Notes: a model not told the origin generated them from the sequence alone. 64,000 bases of DNA from Paucibacter aquatile (GCF_002885975.1 NZ_POSP01000001.1:62001-126000), one strand, 5' to 3'. Counted from the stretch's first letter, positions 35,901-43,685 are shown. Numbers and translations: made by a program.

Positions 35901-36276
35901 GCACGCCGTGGGCGGCCAGATCGCGGATCTCGGCCGGCACGATCACGCCGCCTCCGCCGCCGAAGACCTGGATGTGTTCGCCGCCGCGTTGCTTCAGCAG
36001 CTCGACCATGTATTTGAAGTACTCGACATGGCCGCCCTGGTAGGAGCTGATGGCGATGCCTTGTGCGTCTTCTTGCAGGGCAGCGGTGACCACCTCATCG
36101 ACCGAGCGGTTGTGGCCCAGGTGGATCACCTCGGCGCCCATACCTTGCAGGATGCGACGCATGATGTTGATGGCCGCATCGTGGCCGTCGAAGAGGCTGG
36201 CGGCCGTCACGAAGCGCACCTTGTTCGTCGGGCGGTAATTGGCCAGGGCTTTGTTTTCGGCGGACAAATCGGTCAT
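32926..36276 (-). CDS. icmF: Fused isobutyryl-CoA mutase IcmF (B12-dependent)
   Basis: A 1116-residue fusion enzyme that interconverts isobutyryl-CoA and n-butyryl-CoA (some members also rearrange isovaleryl/pivalyl-CoA). Order: cobalamin-binding domain with the lower-ligand histidine H32 (SLFDGHDAAIN), MeaB/ArgK-type G-protein chaperone (about 205-420; Walker A GTGGAGKSS) and the mutase barrel (about 560-1110) with TSGRSLHAQEIQFNDIRTT. The G domain carries about 25 extra residues between NAIGPW and RVFMRSLATR, encoded by a REP-like GC-rich palindromic stretch. Start ATG at 36276 with GGAG eight bases upstream. A 20-bp palindrome overlaps its promoter. This is not the unrelated type VI secretion IcmF. 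Confidence 0.93.
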   Translation of the reverse strand: MTDLSAENKALANYRPTNKVRFVTAASLFDGHDAAINIMRRILQGMGAEVIHLGHNRSVDEVVTAALQEDAQGIAISSYQGGHVEYFKYMVELLKQRGGEHIQVFGGGGGVIVPAEIRDLAAHGVRIFSPEDGQRMGLQGMIGEMVMKADQDFSVYAPKALSSLQGHSETAWRALAQLITALENDKADAGLVAELQAAAQNIQVPVLGITGTGGAGKSSLTDELIRRLRLDQNDRLRVAVISIDPSRRKSGGALLGDRIRMNAIGPWQQKAPNPPEGARDALGRPSGDSGQRVFMRSLATRDFGSEISPALPDAIAAAKVAGFDLIVVETSGIGQGDAAIVPHVDVPMYVMTPEFGAASQLEKIDMLDFAEFVAINKFDRKGALDAIRDVAKQVQRNKEAWTTAPDQMPVFGTMASRFNDDGVTALYQAMKPRLAELGLQLQDGRLPLVTTRHSTHQTPVVPAARVRYLAEIADTVRGYKKRARQQATLAREIQQLWGSSRMLLEANPEKNGARTALAELAEARKAQMEGGARQLLKQWPDMQKAYAGDEYVVKIRDKEIRTNLVHTSLSGTKIRKVVLPHYECHGELLKWLLLENVPGSFPYTAGVFAFKREGEDPTRMFAGEGDAFRTNRRFKLVSEGMPAKRLSTAFDSVTLYGADPAPRPDIYGKVGNSGVSIATLDDMKVLYDGFDLCSPTTSVSMTINGPAPTILAMFMNTAVDQNIAKFKADNGRDPTADEAAKIKDWVLANVRGTVQADILKEDQGQNTCIFSTEFSLKVMGDIAEYFVHHNVRNFYSVSISGYHIAEAGANPISQLALTLSNGFTFVEAYLARGMHIDDFAPNLSFFFSNGMDPEYTVLGRVARRIWAVAMRDKYGANERSQKLKYHIQTSGRSLHAQEIQFNDIRTTLQALIAIYDNCNSLHTNAFDEAITTPTEESVRRAMAIQLIINREWGLAKNENPSQGAFIIEELTELLEEAVLAEFEKIAERGGVLGAMETGYQRSKIQEESMHYEMLKHTGEYPIIGVNTFRNPQGDTVPESIELARSTEEEKQSQLSRLAAFHERHAAESPAMLQRLQQAVIDNKNVFEVLMDAVRVCSLGQITSALFEVGGQYRRSM
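35404..35487 (-). repeat. REP-like palindromic insertion inside icmF
   Basis: In-frame segment encoding roughly QKAPNPPEGARDALGRPSGDSGQ. At DNA level it contains CCCCCTCGGGGGG and GCTGGGCCGCCCCAAGG, the look of the GC-rich intergenic palindromes common in Burkholderiales (known to me from memory). It falls in a surface loop of the G domain and keeps the frame. Boundaries are by eye. Confidence 0.5.
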
Positions 36277-36336
36277 GGCGAGTCTCCTGCGGGCCTTGCG
36301 GTGGCGAAGCCCGGTTCTATCAGCAAAGGTGGGCGG

Positions 36337-36371
36337 ATTCTAGGTGTTGATTGACGTTTACGTAAACGTCA
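36337..36371 (-). promoter_or_regulatory. icmF promoter with 20-bp perfect palindrome (candidate LiuR-type operator)
   Basis: TGACGTTTACGTAAACGTCA (36352-36371) is a perfect palindrome with ACGT three times at 6-bp pitch. On the minus strand it overlaps a TTTACG -35 (36361-36366), followed after 18 nt by TAGAAT (36337-36342). A palindrome across the -35/spacer region is the usual place for MerR-family regulators. A related site lies in front of the MerR gene at 54608. Confidence 0.65.
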
Positions 36372-36516
36372 TCGGCGGCGAAGGCTGGGTTCGTGCCTGC
36401 GCCTGCAGCAGGGCGCGGCGCCCATGCGGATGGCGCACGGGCGCGGTGGCACAAACTGCGATGATGCGGCACCTCTTCGTTTCAACCCTTCTTTTGCAAG
36501 TGAGAGCGCGCTGACC

Positions 36517-37083
36517 ATGAGTTCCAAGTTCCAACGTATGTCTCTTTCGACCACTCTGGCCCTGAGCCTCGGCCTGGTCTGGCTGCCGGCTCAAGCGACT
36601 GAAGAAGCGGCCAAGCCGGCCGTCAAAAAGGTCGTCAAGAAGGCGGCTGACAGCAAAAAGGCTGCGGCTGCGGCAGCGACCGCCACCACCGCTGTCGCTG
36701 CGGCGGCGGCAAGTGCCGCCGCCTCGGCCGCCGCGCCGGCCCCGGTGACCACCGCTTCGGGACTGCGTTATGAAGAGCTTCGCACCGGCATTGGCGCCCA
36801 CCCGACGGCGGCCGACAAGGTGCGCGTGCACTATGTCGGCACCTTCCTCGACGGCCGCGAGTTCGACAGCTCGGTCAAGCGCGGCACCCCGGCCGAGTTC
36901 CCGCTGGGCCGCGTCATCAAATGCTGGACCGAAGGCGTGCAGCTGATGAAGGTCGGCGGCAAGGCCCGCCTGCACTGCCCCTCGGCCCTGGCCTACGGTG
37001 AGCGCGGTGCTGGCGGCGGCGTGATCCCGCCGAACAGCGATCTGCAGTTCGAGGTTGAACTGCTGGACATCGTCGCACCCTGA
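36517..37083 (+). CDS. FKBP-type peptidyl-prolyl cis-trans isomerase (exported)
   Basis: A 188-residue protein: signal peptide (about 1-26, WLPAQA), a Lys/Ala-rich linker (about 30-75) and one FKBP domain (about 80-188) with the ligand-pocket blocks VRVHYVGTFLDGREFDSS, GRVIKCWTEGVQLMKVGGKA, YGERGAGG and IPPNSDLQFEVELL. It should catalyse proline isomerisation during folding in the periplasm. ATG at 36517 fits the signal peptide; an in-frame ATG about 31 codons upstream would bury it. It is divergent from icmF. Confidence 0.86.
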   Translation: MSSKFQRMSLSTTLALSLGLVWLPAQATEEAAKPAVKKVVKKAADSKKAAAAAATATTAVAAAAASAAASAAAPAPVTTASGLRYEELRTGIGAHPTAADKVRVHYVGTFLDGREFDSSVKRGTPAEFPLGRVIKCWTEGVQLMKVGGKARLHCPSALAYGERGAGGGVIPPNSDLQFEVELLDIVAP

Positions 37084-37230
37084 TCTTGTCGGGCTTACGG
37101 GCCGGGACGCCGTCACACCGGCGCCTCAGCCCCCGGTTTCTCCGGGCGGGCGCCGGGCTCAAGTGCTGTTAGGCTGCGCCTTGCAACACCTGACCCCTTC
37201 CCATCCCGCGGCCCCTCACTCTGTTTCCTC

Positions 37231-38010
37231 ATGAGTTTTCTCGCCATCGACATCGGCAACACGCGCCTGAAATGGGCGCTCTACGCCTCGCCCCAACCCG
37301 GGGCGGTGCTGCTGGCGCATGGAGCCGTGTTCCTGGAAAACATCGACCAGCTGGCCGAGAGCGATTGGCGCGGCCTGCCCGCCCCGCACAGCGTGCTGGG
37401 CTGCAATGTGGCCGGCGATGCGGTGCGGCGCCGGGTGGAGGAACAGCTGGAACTCTGGGACATCGAGCCGCGCTGGGTGGTCAGCAGCGCGCAGGCGGGT
37501 GGCGTCACGAACGGCTATGACCACCCGGGGCGCTTGGGCACGGACCGCTTTGTCGCGCTGATCGGCGCACGCGCCCATGTGCTGGCCCGCGCCTCGGCCG
37601 AGCGGCCGGCGCAGGCCGCGCTGGTGGTGATGATCGGCACGGCGGTCACGGTCGATGCACTCGACGCCACGGGCCGTTTTCTCGGCGGACTGATCATGCC
37701 GGGTCACGGCATCATGCTGCGTGCGCTGGAAGGCGGCACTGCCGGCCTGCGCGTGCCCACCGGTGAGGTGCGCGATTTCCCGACCAACACCTCGGATGCG
37801 CTGACCAGCGGCGGCACCTACGCCATCACCGGCGCCATCGAGCGCATGCACCGCCATCTGCGCCAGCGCGAGGGCGCCATGCCTCTGACCTTGATGACCG
37901 GCGGCGCCGGCTGGAAAGTCTCACCGACCCTGGACATCGAGCATGAGCTGGTCGATTCGCTGATCTTCGACGGCATGCTGGCGCTGCAGTCGCACCGCCT
38001 GGCGCTCTGA
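37231..38010 (+). CDS. coaX: Type III pantothenate kinase CoaX
   Basis: A 259-residue enzyme that phosphorylates pantothenate in the first step of coenzyme A synthesis. The ASKHA-fold blocks are clear: phosphate 1 AIDIGNTRLKWAL, GRLGTDRFVAL, the core IGTAVTVDAL and GGLIMPGHGIMLRAL. Type III kinases are not feedback-inhibited by CoA and need a monovalent cation. In many betaproteobacteria coaX follows birA; here an FKBP gene precedes it, so it is an orphan from that pair. Confidence 0.92.
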   Translation: MSFLAIDIGNTRLKWALYASPQPGAVLLAHGAVFLENIDQLAESDWRGLPAPHSVLGCNVAGDAVRRRVEEQLELWDIEPRWVVSSAQAGGVTNGYDHPGRLGTDRFVALIGARAHVLARASAERPAQAALVVMIGTAVTVDALDATGRFLGGLIMPGHGIMLRALEGGTAGLRVPTGEVRDFPTNTSDALTSGGTYAITGAIERMHRHLRQREGAMPLTLMTGGAGWKVSPTLDIEHELVDSLIFDGMLALQSHRLAL

Positions 38011-38011
38011 G

Positions 38012-38821
38012 CTAGGGCCTGTTTCGGTCGCTGCGCTCTGGGCGCTGCTGACGCAGCTCGTCCTTGAGCTGGGCCAGTTCTTCGTGCACGCTGCGCAGCT
38101 GGCTGTGCAGATCGCGCAGGATGTCCTGCTCCATGCGTCGTTCCGAGGTTTCCACCCACATGGCGGCGATCGCCGCCGTCACCAGGGACAGCACGGCATA
38201 ACCGAGCAGAACGACGAACACCGAGAAGATCTTGGACGCCGCCGTGGTCGGCACGATGTCGCCAAAGCCCACGGTGGCGGCCGTGGTGAAGGCCAGCCAG
38301 AGCCCATCGCCCAGCGTGTTGGCGCGCGGCTCCAGGGCCCAGAAGCCCAAGCCGCACAGGCCCAGCACCAGCAGGGAGAGCAGCAGCAGATAGCCGAGGC
38401 CGCCGCGCGTGACCCAGCTCTTGACTGTCCAGACCATGCGCAGCAGGGTCAGCATGGCAATCGCCAGGCGAATCGCCAGCGAAACCTGTGATTCGATGCT
38501 GGGCGGCATCAGCGCCGCCACCGGCAGCAAGGCCACCAGCATCAGGTCCAGCAGATTGCTGCGCAGGTACTGGTGCGGGTGGCTGCATTGCCGCGCCACC
38601 CGCCACAGCGAGATCGCCACCAGGGCCGCGGCCGCCAGATAGATGGCCACGGCCAGGGGCGTGGGCAGGGATTCCAGCAACTCGATGTAGAAGGCCGGAA
38701 TCGTGCACAGCAAGGCCACCAGCACCGGCCAGCGCCAGAATTTCTCGGCGCGCACGGCCGCGGCATTGAGGGCGCTGGGGCGGCTCAGGCCCCAGCTGCG
38801 GGTGGGCAGGCGGTGTGGCAT
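38012..38821 (-). CDS. Voltage-gated-like potassium channel
   Basis: A 269-residue ion-channel protein with about six membrane helices. The pore loop carries the selectivity filter TVGFGD (in AFTTAATVGFGDIVPTT), diagnostic for potassium channels. An S4-like helix has few arginines (RLAIAMLTLLRMVW), so voltage sensing is uncertain. The C-terminal 45 residues form a predicted coiled coil (HSQLRSVHEELAQLKDELRQQ), likely for tetramer assembly. It is convergent with coaX, one base after its stop. Confidence 0.88.
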   Translation of the reverse strand: MPHRLPTRSWGLSRPSALNAAAVRAEKFWRWPVLVALLCTIPAFYIELLESLPTPLAVAIYLAAAALVAISLWRVARQCSHPHQYLRSNLLDLMLVALLPVAALMPPSIESQVSLAIRLAIAMLTLLRMVWTVKSWVTRGGLGYLLLLSLLVLGLCGLGFWALEPRANTLGDGLWLAFTTAATVGFGDIVPTTAASKIFSVFVVLLGYAVLSLVTAAIAAMWVETSERRMEQDILRDLHSQLRSVHEELAQLKDELRQQRPERSDRNRP

Positions 38822-38900
38822 GGCGCCAGCTTAAGCGTCCACCGGCCGCCCGGGCTTGATCTAAGACAAGAGGCCGGGCTTGGAACCTCCCGGCATCCGC

Positions 38901-40235
38901 TCACAGGATGAAGCGTGACAGGTCTTCGTTGCGCGACAGCTCGCCCAGCTTGGCATCGACCTCGGCCGCACCCAGCTGCACGGTCTGGCCGCTGAGCTTG
39001 GGCGCATCGAAGCTGATTTCGTCGAGCAGGCGCTCCATCACCGTGGATAGGCGGCGGGCGCCGATGTTCTCGGTGCGTTCGTTCACCTCGAACGCGATCT
39101 CGGCCAGGCGGCGGATGCCCTCGGGCGTGATCTCCAGCGTCACGCCCTCTGTGGCCAGCAAGGCCTGGTACTGCTTGATCAGGCTGGCGTGGGTGCTGCT
39201 GAGGATGGCCTCGAAATCATCGACCGAGAGCGAGCCCAGCTCGACCCGGATCGGGAAACGGCCTTGCAGCTCAGGGATCAGATCGCTGGGCTTGGCCAGG
39301 TGGAAGGCGCCCGAGGCGATGAAGAGCATGTGGTCGGTCTTGACCATGCCGTACTTGGTGTTGACCGTCGTGCCCTCGACCAGGGGCAGCAGATCGCGCT
39401 GCACGCCCTGACGCGACACTTCAGCGGTTCCTGAGCCTTCGCTGCGCGAGCAGACCTTGTCGATCTCGTCGATGAAGACAATGCCCATCTCCTGCGCGGC
39501 CTGCAGAGCGGCGGTCTTGATCTCGTCTTCGTTCAGCAGCTTGGCGGCTTCTTCCTCGGCCAGCAGCTTGAGGGCCTCGCCGATCTTGAGCTTGCGGGTC
39601 TTCTTCTTGCCCGCGCCCATCTGCGAGAACATGCTCTTGATCTGCTCGGCCATCTCCTCCATGCCCTGGCCACCCAGGATCTCCATGGTCGGTTTGGCTT
39701 CCAGCAGATCGAGCTCGATCTCCTTGTCATGCATGCTGCCTTCACGCAGGCGCTTGCGCATGATCTGGCGGGCGGTGCTGTCTGGGGCCGGGCTGGCGGC
39801 GGCATCGCCTTCCAGCCGGGGAGGCGGCACAAGGATGTCCAGCACGCGGTCTTCGGCGGCGTCCTCGGCGCGCAGGCGCTGGCGGCGCAGTTGCACCTCC
39901 CGCTCCTGTTTGACGGCCATGTCGATCAGGTCGCGGATGATGGTGTCCACATCCTTGCCGACGTAGCCCACCTCGGTGAACTTGGTCGCCTCGACCTTGA
40001 TGAAGGGCGCGCCGGCCAGGCGGGCCAGGCGGCGCGCGATCTCGGTCTTGCCGACGCCGGTGGGGCCGATCATCAGGATGTTCTTGGGCGTGATCTCGCC
40101 ACGCAGCTTGTCATCCACCTGCTGGCGGCGCCAGCGGTTGCGCATGGCAATGGCCACGGCCCGCTTGGCCGCGTTCTGGCCGACGATGTGCTGGTCGAGT
40201 TCGGAGACGATTTCTTGCGGGGTCATGGAGCTCAT
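38901..40235 (-). CDS. hslU: HslUV protease ATPase subunit HslU
   Basis: A 444-residue AAA+ unfoldase that feeds proteins into HslV. Walker A is GPTGVGKT (57-64), Walker B FIDEIDK, with the I-domain between; sensor and arginine-finger regions and the C-terminal tail (DLSRFIL) that docks into HslV are complete. The ATG overlaps the hslV stop (ATGA), so synthesis is coupled in the order hslV-hslU. Expected cytoplasmic quality-control role under heat stress. Confidence 0.96.
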   Translation of the reverse strand: MSSMTPQEIVSELDQHIVGQNAAKRAVAIAMRNRWRRQQVDDKLRGEITPKNILMIGPTGVGKTEIARRLARLAGAPFIKVEATKFTEVGYVGKDVDTIIRDLIDMAVKQEREVQLRRQRLRAEDAAEDRVLDILVPPPRLEGDAAASPAPDSTARQIMRKRLREGSMHDKEIELDLLEAKPTMEILGGQGMEEMAEQIKSMFSQMGAGKKKTRKLKIGEALKLLAEEEAAKLLNEDEIKTAALQAAQEMGIVFIDEIDKVCSRSEGSGTAEVSRQGVQRDLLPLVEGTTVNTKYGMVKTDHMLFIASGAFHLAKPSDLIPELQGRFPIRVELGSLSVDDFEAILSSTHASLIKQYQALLATEGVTLEITPEGIRRLAEIAFEVNERTENIGARRLSTVMERLLDEISFDAPKLSGQTVQLGAAEVDAKLGELSRNEDLSRFIL

Positions 40236-40813
40236 TCGAGCACCTCGATGGTGTGGTTGCCGTTGGTGTAGATGCAGATCTCGCCGGCGATTTCCAGCGA
40301 TTGCTTGACGATCTCGGGGGCGCTGAGCGTGCTGTGCTGCAGCAGGGCGCGTGCGGCAGCCTGAGCGTAGGCGCCGCCCGAGCCGATGGCGACGATGCCC
40401 AGCTCGGGCTCCAGCACATCGCCATTGCCGGTGATGATCAGCGATGCTGTGCGGTCGGCCACGGCCAGCATAGCCTCCAGGCGGCGCAGCACGCGGTCGG
40501 TGCGCCAGTCGCGTGTCAGCTCGACGGCGGCGCGCACCAGATGGCCCTGGTGTTTTTCGAGCTTGGCCTCGAAGCGTTCGAACAGGGTGAAGGCATCGGC
40601 CGTGGCGCCGGCGAAACCGGCCAGCACCTGATCACGGTGCAGCTTGCGCACCTTGCGCGCGCTGGCCTTGACGACGATGTGGCCCAGGGTCACCTGGCCG
40701 TCACCGCCGATGGCGACCTGCATGCGGCCATCGGGCAGGGCACGGCGCACGCTGACGATGGTGGTGCCGTGGAAAGACGGCGGGGCGTTGTTGGAATGTG
40801 AGGATGAGTCCAT
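40232..40813 (-). CDS. hslV: HslUV protease peptidase subunit HslV
   Basis: A 193-residue N-terminal-nucleophile protease. The catalytic threonine is the first T of TTIVSVRR, here at position 17, so a 16-residue leader (ending PSFHG) must be removed; E. coli loses only the initiator Met, and other Burkholderiales I recall have about five residues. Other blocks are QVAIGGDGQVTLG, GFAGATADAFTLFERFE and AIGSGGAYAQAAARAL. It overlaps hslU by four bases. Upstream on the same strand is a perfect 12-bp hairpin and the STAS protein gene. Confidence 0.95.
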   Translation of the reverse strand: MDSSSHSNNAPPSFHGTTIVSVRRALPDGRMQVAIGGDGQVTLGHIVVKASARKVRKLHRDQVLAGFAGATADAFTLFERFEAKLEKHQGHLVRAAVELTRDWRTDRVLRRLEAMLAVADRTASLIITGNGDVLEPELGIVAIGSGGAYAQAAARALLQHSTLSAPEIVKQSLEIAGEICIYTNGNHTIEVLE

Positions 40814-40830
40814 AGCGGCTCCAGATGGGG

Positions 40831-40865
40831 CTGCGGGTCGCAGCTTTCAAGCATGCGACCCGCAG
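40831..40865. terminator. Perfect 12-bp hairpin between STAS gene and hslV
   Basis: CTGCGGGTCGCA (40831-40842), 11-nt loop, TGCGACCCGCAG (40854-40865). There is no T-run on either strand. It lies in the 88-bp gap after the STAS gene stop and 18 bp before the hslV start (both minus). It may end or attenuate upstream transcription or stabilise an mRNA end. Confidence 0.6.
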
Positions 40866-40901
40866 ATGGTGATCTCGAAGATGATGTGGGCGGCCGAGGC
40901 G

Positions 40902-42845
40902 CTAGACCGTCCGGACCTTGATCTTGGCGTGCTCGTTGATGCCCATGGCGGCAAAGAACATGGCCACCAGGCGGTGCGGCTCGCTGAAGCTGACGCTGCG
41001 GTTCTCGCTGCGGCGGCTCAGCACCCAGTTCAGCAGATCACCCGCGGCCATGAAATCCAGCCGGATCAGGTGCGGGCAGTTGACGTTGATGACGGTGGCG
41101 GTGCCCAGATCACCGGCCAGCTTGCGCAGCAGTTCGGAGATGTCGCCACTGAGCTGGCCGCTGAGCTCCAGGTCCAAGCTGGGCTCCAGCCGCGCCTGCT
41201 CGCTGATCTGCGACTCCAGGAAGGAGGTCGAGGCGCCCTCGGGCGCGGCGGTGCTGGTGGCCGGGCCGGTGGTCGAGAGCGTGGCACCGCTGACGCCGAC
41301 GCGGCAGCGCGTGCGTTCCCAGGACGGCGGTGACACCTCGTAGGTGACGCAGTAGTCGATCGCCGCTTCGTCGAACTGATCGGGGCGGTTGACCAGGCGC
41401 AGGGCCTCCAGGCGCAGCATCCAGAGCTGGGGGTCGATGTCGCGCACGCCGATCGGGGTCAGCTCGCGCAGGGCTTGCAAAAAAGCCTCGCCCGAAAGCC
41501 AGCGCATGTCCACCTGCTGCTTGGCCCATTCGCGGAACACGCCGTGCAGTTGCACGCTGGCGCTGGGGGTGATCTGGCGCGCGGCCGACCAGTCCAGCAC
41601 CCAGGGCATGGGCAGGTTCTGGCAGCGCTTTTGCAGCAGGGCCACGGCCTCGTCGTCGATGGTTTCGGGCGCCGCCCAACCGACTCCGCCGCTGGCCTTG
41701 GCCATGGGGGCACGCTGCTGCTTGGCCGCGGCCTCGGCCACCAGCTTGGGCAGGGAGAACCACTGCGGCGCCGAGCGGCCGAATTGCTGGGCGTAGTTGA
41801 GCGCCAGTGCCTCGAACTTGGCCTGCTGGCCGGTGGCGCGGTAGTGGTCGAACAGGACCAGCCAGGTTTCGCCGTCACCGTGGCGGCGGCCGCCGCTTTG
41901 GGTCAGCTCGACCAGGGCGCGCTCGCAGCTCTCGTAATCGGCATTGGCGAAGGCGATCACGGCTTCGTCCAGCTCGGGGTCATGGATCAGCTCATGCACC
42001 TCGATGGGCTTGCTCTCGACTTTCTTGCCGGCCTTCTCTTCCGCCACATGGAAACTCAGGGGCTGGTCCAGCACGGGCAGGGTGCTGAGGCCGGCCGGCG
42101 GCGTGGTGGCGGGTGTGGCCGCTTTGGCTGCGGCCGGCTTGGCGGCCTTGGCCGGTTTGGCCAGGCCGGTGGCCGGCGCCGGTTTGGCCGGCGGGAAGGG
42201 CACCGCGGGCAGGGCGCCGAGATTGGGCAGGCGGCTGGGCTTGGCGTCCGAGAGCGGGGCCATGCCCACGCCCATGGTCAGGGCCGAGGCGCCGCCGCCG
42301 CCCTTGCTGTCCAGCTTGCTGTCGCGCTGCGTGCTGCTGTGGGCGAACTGGCTGCCGCGGCCGTTGCGGCTGGGCACGCCATCGGCGGGAATGGTGGAGG
42401 GCGAGAAATGCACCGGCCGCGTGCTGGTTTCAAAGAAACCGGGCGGATGGGTGGTTTGCAGCTGGGTGGGGGCGAAGCTCTCGCCGGCCATTTGCTGCTC
42501 GATCTCATCGATCTTGGCCTTCACGCCCAGATCGATCTTGGAATTGACCTCGCTGTGGCCGCTGGCGCGCTCGACTTCTTCCAGCTTGGAGCTGGAGGAG
42601 CCCAGGGCGGCGAGTTGCTCGGGCGTCAGGCCTTCGCGGCGGATGCGGCGCAGCATGTCCAGCTCGCGCTTGCGCACGAAGTCATTGCGGCGTTTGCGCT
42701 CGACCATGGCGCGCAGCTCGGCCTTGGCCTGGTCACCTTCCGGGTCGTCCTGGCGCGAGTTGATCTCGGCCCAGTCCGTGGTCGGGTTGGCCACAAAGCG
42801 CGCGACCTTGCGGAAGAAGCTCTCGCCGTCTTTCGGTTCTGTCAT
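40902..42845 (-). CDS. Large STAS-domain protein
   Basis: A 647-residue cytoplasmic protein. The N-terminal 120 residues are charged and helical (FVRKRELDMLRRIRREGLTPEQLAAL); residues 120-300 are low-complexity, rich in Ala/Pro/Lys/Ser; the middle has a tetratricopeptide-like region (FANADYESCERALVEL); the end (about 540-647) is a STAS-like domain (SGDISELLRKLAG...VNVNCPHLIRLDFMAAGDLLNWV). STAS domains bind nucleotides or act as anti-sigma antagonists. Position next to dksA and hslVU is, to my knowledge, common in Burkholderiales. The ATG at 42845 was preferred over an upstream in-frame ATG. Function unknown. Confidence 0.72.
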   Translation of the reverse strand: MTEPKDGESFFRKVARFVANPTTDWAEINSRQDDPEGDQAKAELRAMVERKRRNDFVRKRELDMLRRIRREGLTPEQLAALGSSSSKLEEVERASGHSEVNSKIDLGVKAKIDEIEQQMAGESFAPTQLQTTHPPGFFETSTRPVHFSPSTIPADGVPSRNGRGSQFAHSSTQRDSKLDSKGGGGASALTMGVGMAPLSDAKPSRLPNLGALPAVPFPPAKPAPATGLAKPAKAAKPAAAKAATPATTPPAGLSTLPVLDQPLSFHVAEEKAGKKVESKPIEVHELIHDPELDEAVIAFANADYESCERALVELTQSGGRRHGDGETWLVLFDHYRATGQQAKFEALALNYAQQFGRSAPQWFSLPKLVAEAAAKQQRAPMAKASGGVGWAAPETIDDEAVALLQKRCQNLPMPWVLDWSAARQITPSASVQLHGVFREWAKQQVDMRWLSGEAFLQALRELTPIGVRDIDPQLWMLRLEALRLVNRPDQFDEAAIDYCVTYEVSPPSWERTRCRVGVSGATLSTTGPATSTAAPEGASTSFLESQISEQARLEPSLDLELSGQLSGDISELLRKLAGDLGTATVINVNCPHLIRLDFMAAGDLLNWVLSRRSENRSVSFSEPHRLVAMFFAAMGINEHAKIKVRTV

Positions 42846-42962
42846 GCGCGCTGGGCCTTGGGTGGAGGATGTGGGGTGGTGATGAAGGGCGGTTGGTGGC
42901 ACCGGAGCGCCCCTGAGTGCGGTATCGGCAGGCCGATGCGCGCTCAGCAGCTCGGCCCTCGA

Positions 42963-43685
42963 TCAGTCACCGAACATCTTTTGCTTCATCTCGCGGCGTT
43001 GCTGGGCTTCCAGCGACAGCGAGGCGGTCGGGCGGGCGATCAAACGGCCCAGGCCGATGGGTTCGCCGGTTTCGTCGCAGTAGCCGTACTCGCCGTTGTC
43101 CAGGCGAGCCAGGGACTGGATGATCTTCTTCAGCAGCTTGCGCTCGCGGTCGCGGGTGCGCAGCTCCAGGGCGTGCTCTTCCTCGATGGTGGCGCGGTCG
43201 GCCGGGTCGGGGACGATGGAGGTGTCTTCGCGCAGGTGCTCGGTGGTTTCGCCGGCATTGGACAGCACGCCGTTCTTCAGCTCATTGAGCTTGGCACGGA
43301 AGAACTCGACTTGCTTGGGGCCCATGTACTCGGAGTCGGGCATGGCCAGCACTTCGGCATCGGTCAGTTCGGCGCCAGACTTGGTCTTCCAGGCATTGGC
43401 CAGCTTGGGGTCGGCCTTGGCGGCTTTGTTGGAATTCTGAGGGCTTTCGATCACGGGCGTAGTCATTTGTCGGGTGGGCGGCTTCGGGGGAGCGAATCGG
43501 TCAGCGAAGCGGCTGTTTCCGGTCGGTGGAGGGCTGGCATCGAGCAAAGCGACAGCTGGCGAGGTCCCTGCGGCATCCACTTTGGACGACTTGGCCGTGG
43601 CCTTGCTGGTTTTGCTCGGCTTGGCATCGGCGTCAGGCTTGTTGGCTGACGTCGGGGTCGGGTTCGGGGCCTGGATCTTGCTCAC
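42963..43685 (-). CDS. dksA: DksA-family RNA polymerase-binding regulator with long N-terminal extension
   Basis: A 240-residue protein. The last 150 residues are DksA: the coiled-coil region, the DPADRATIEEEHALELRTRDRERK tip and a C-terminal domain where only one zinc-ligand cysteine remains (GYCDETGEPIGLGRLIARPTASLSLEA); the other three positions are T, S and A/E. It therefore probably does not bind zinc, like DksA2-type proteins. The start is GTG at 43685, with GAGGAG six or so bases upstream, which gives about 73 extra Pro/Lys/Ser-rich residues; a more usual start at the ATG at 43466 has no ribosome site. DksA acts with ppGpp on rRNA and amino-acid promoters. Confidence 0.88.
   Translation of the reverse strand: MSKIQAPNPTPTSANKPDADAKPSKTSKATAKSSKVDAAGTSPAVALLDASPPPTGNSRFADRFAPPKPPTRQMTTPVIESPQNSNKAAKADPKLANAWKTKSGAELTDAEVLAMPDSEYMGPKQVEFFRAKLNELKNGVLSNAGETTEHLREDTSIVPDPADRATIEEEHALELRTRDRERKLLKKIIQSLARLDNGEYGYCDETGEPIGLGRLIARPTASLSLEAQQRREMKQKMFGD

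Noticed and set aside
32926..36276. Reading IcmF as the type VI secretion protein
   Set aside because: The sequence is a B12-binding/G-protein/mutase fusion; the shared name is a coincidence and no T6SS genes are present.
36277..36516. Cobalamin riboswitch upstream of icmF
   Set aside because: The leader from the predicted start to the ATG is only about 55-60 nt and lacks a B12-box-like motif; a protein operator explains the conserved-looking palindrome better.
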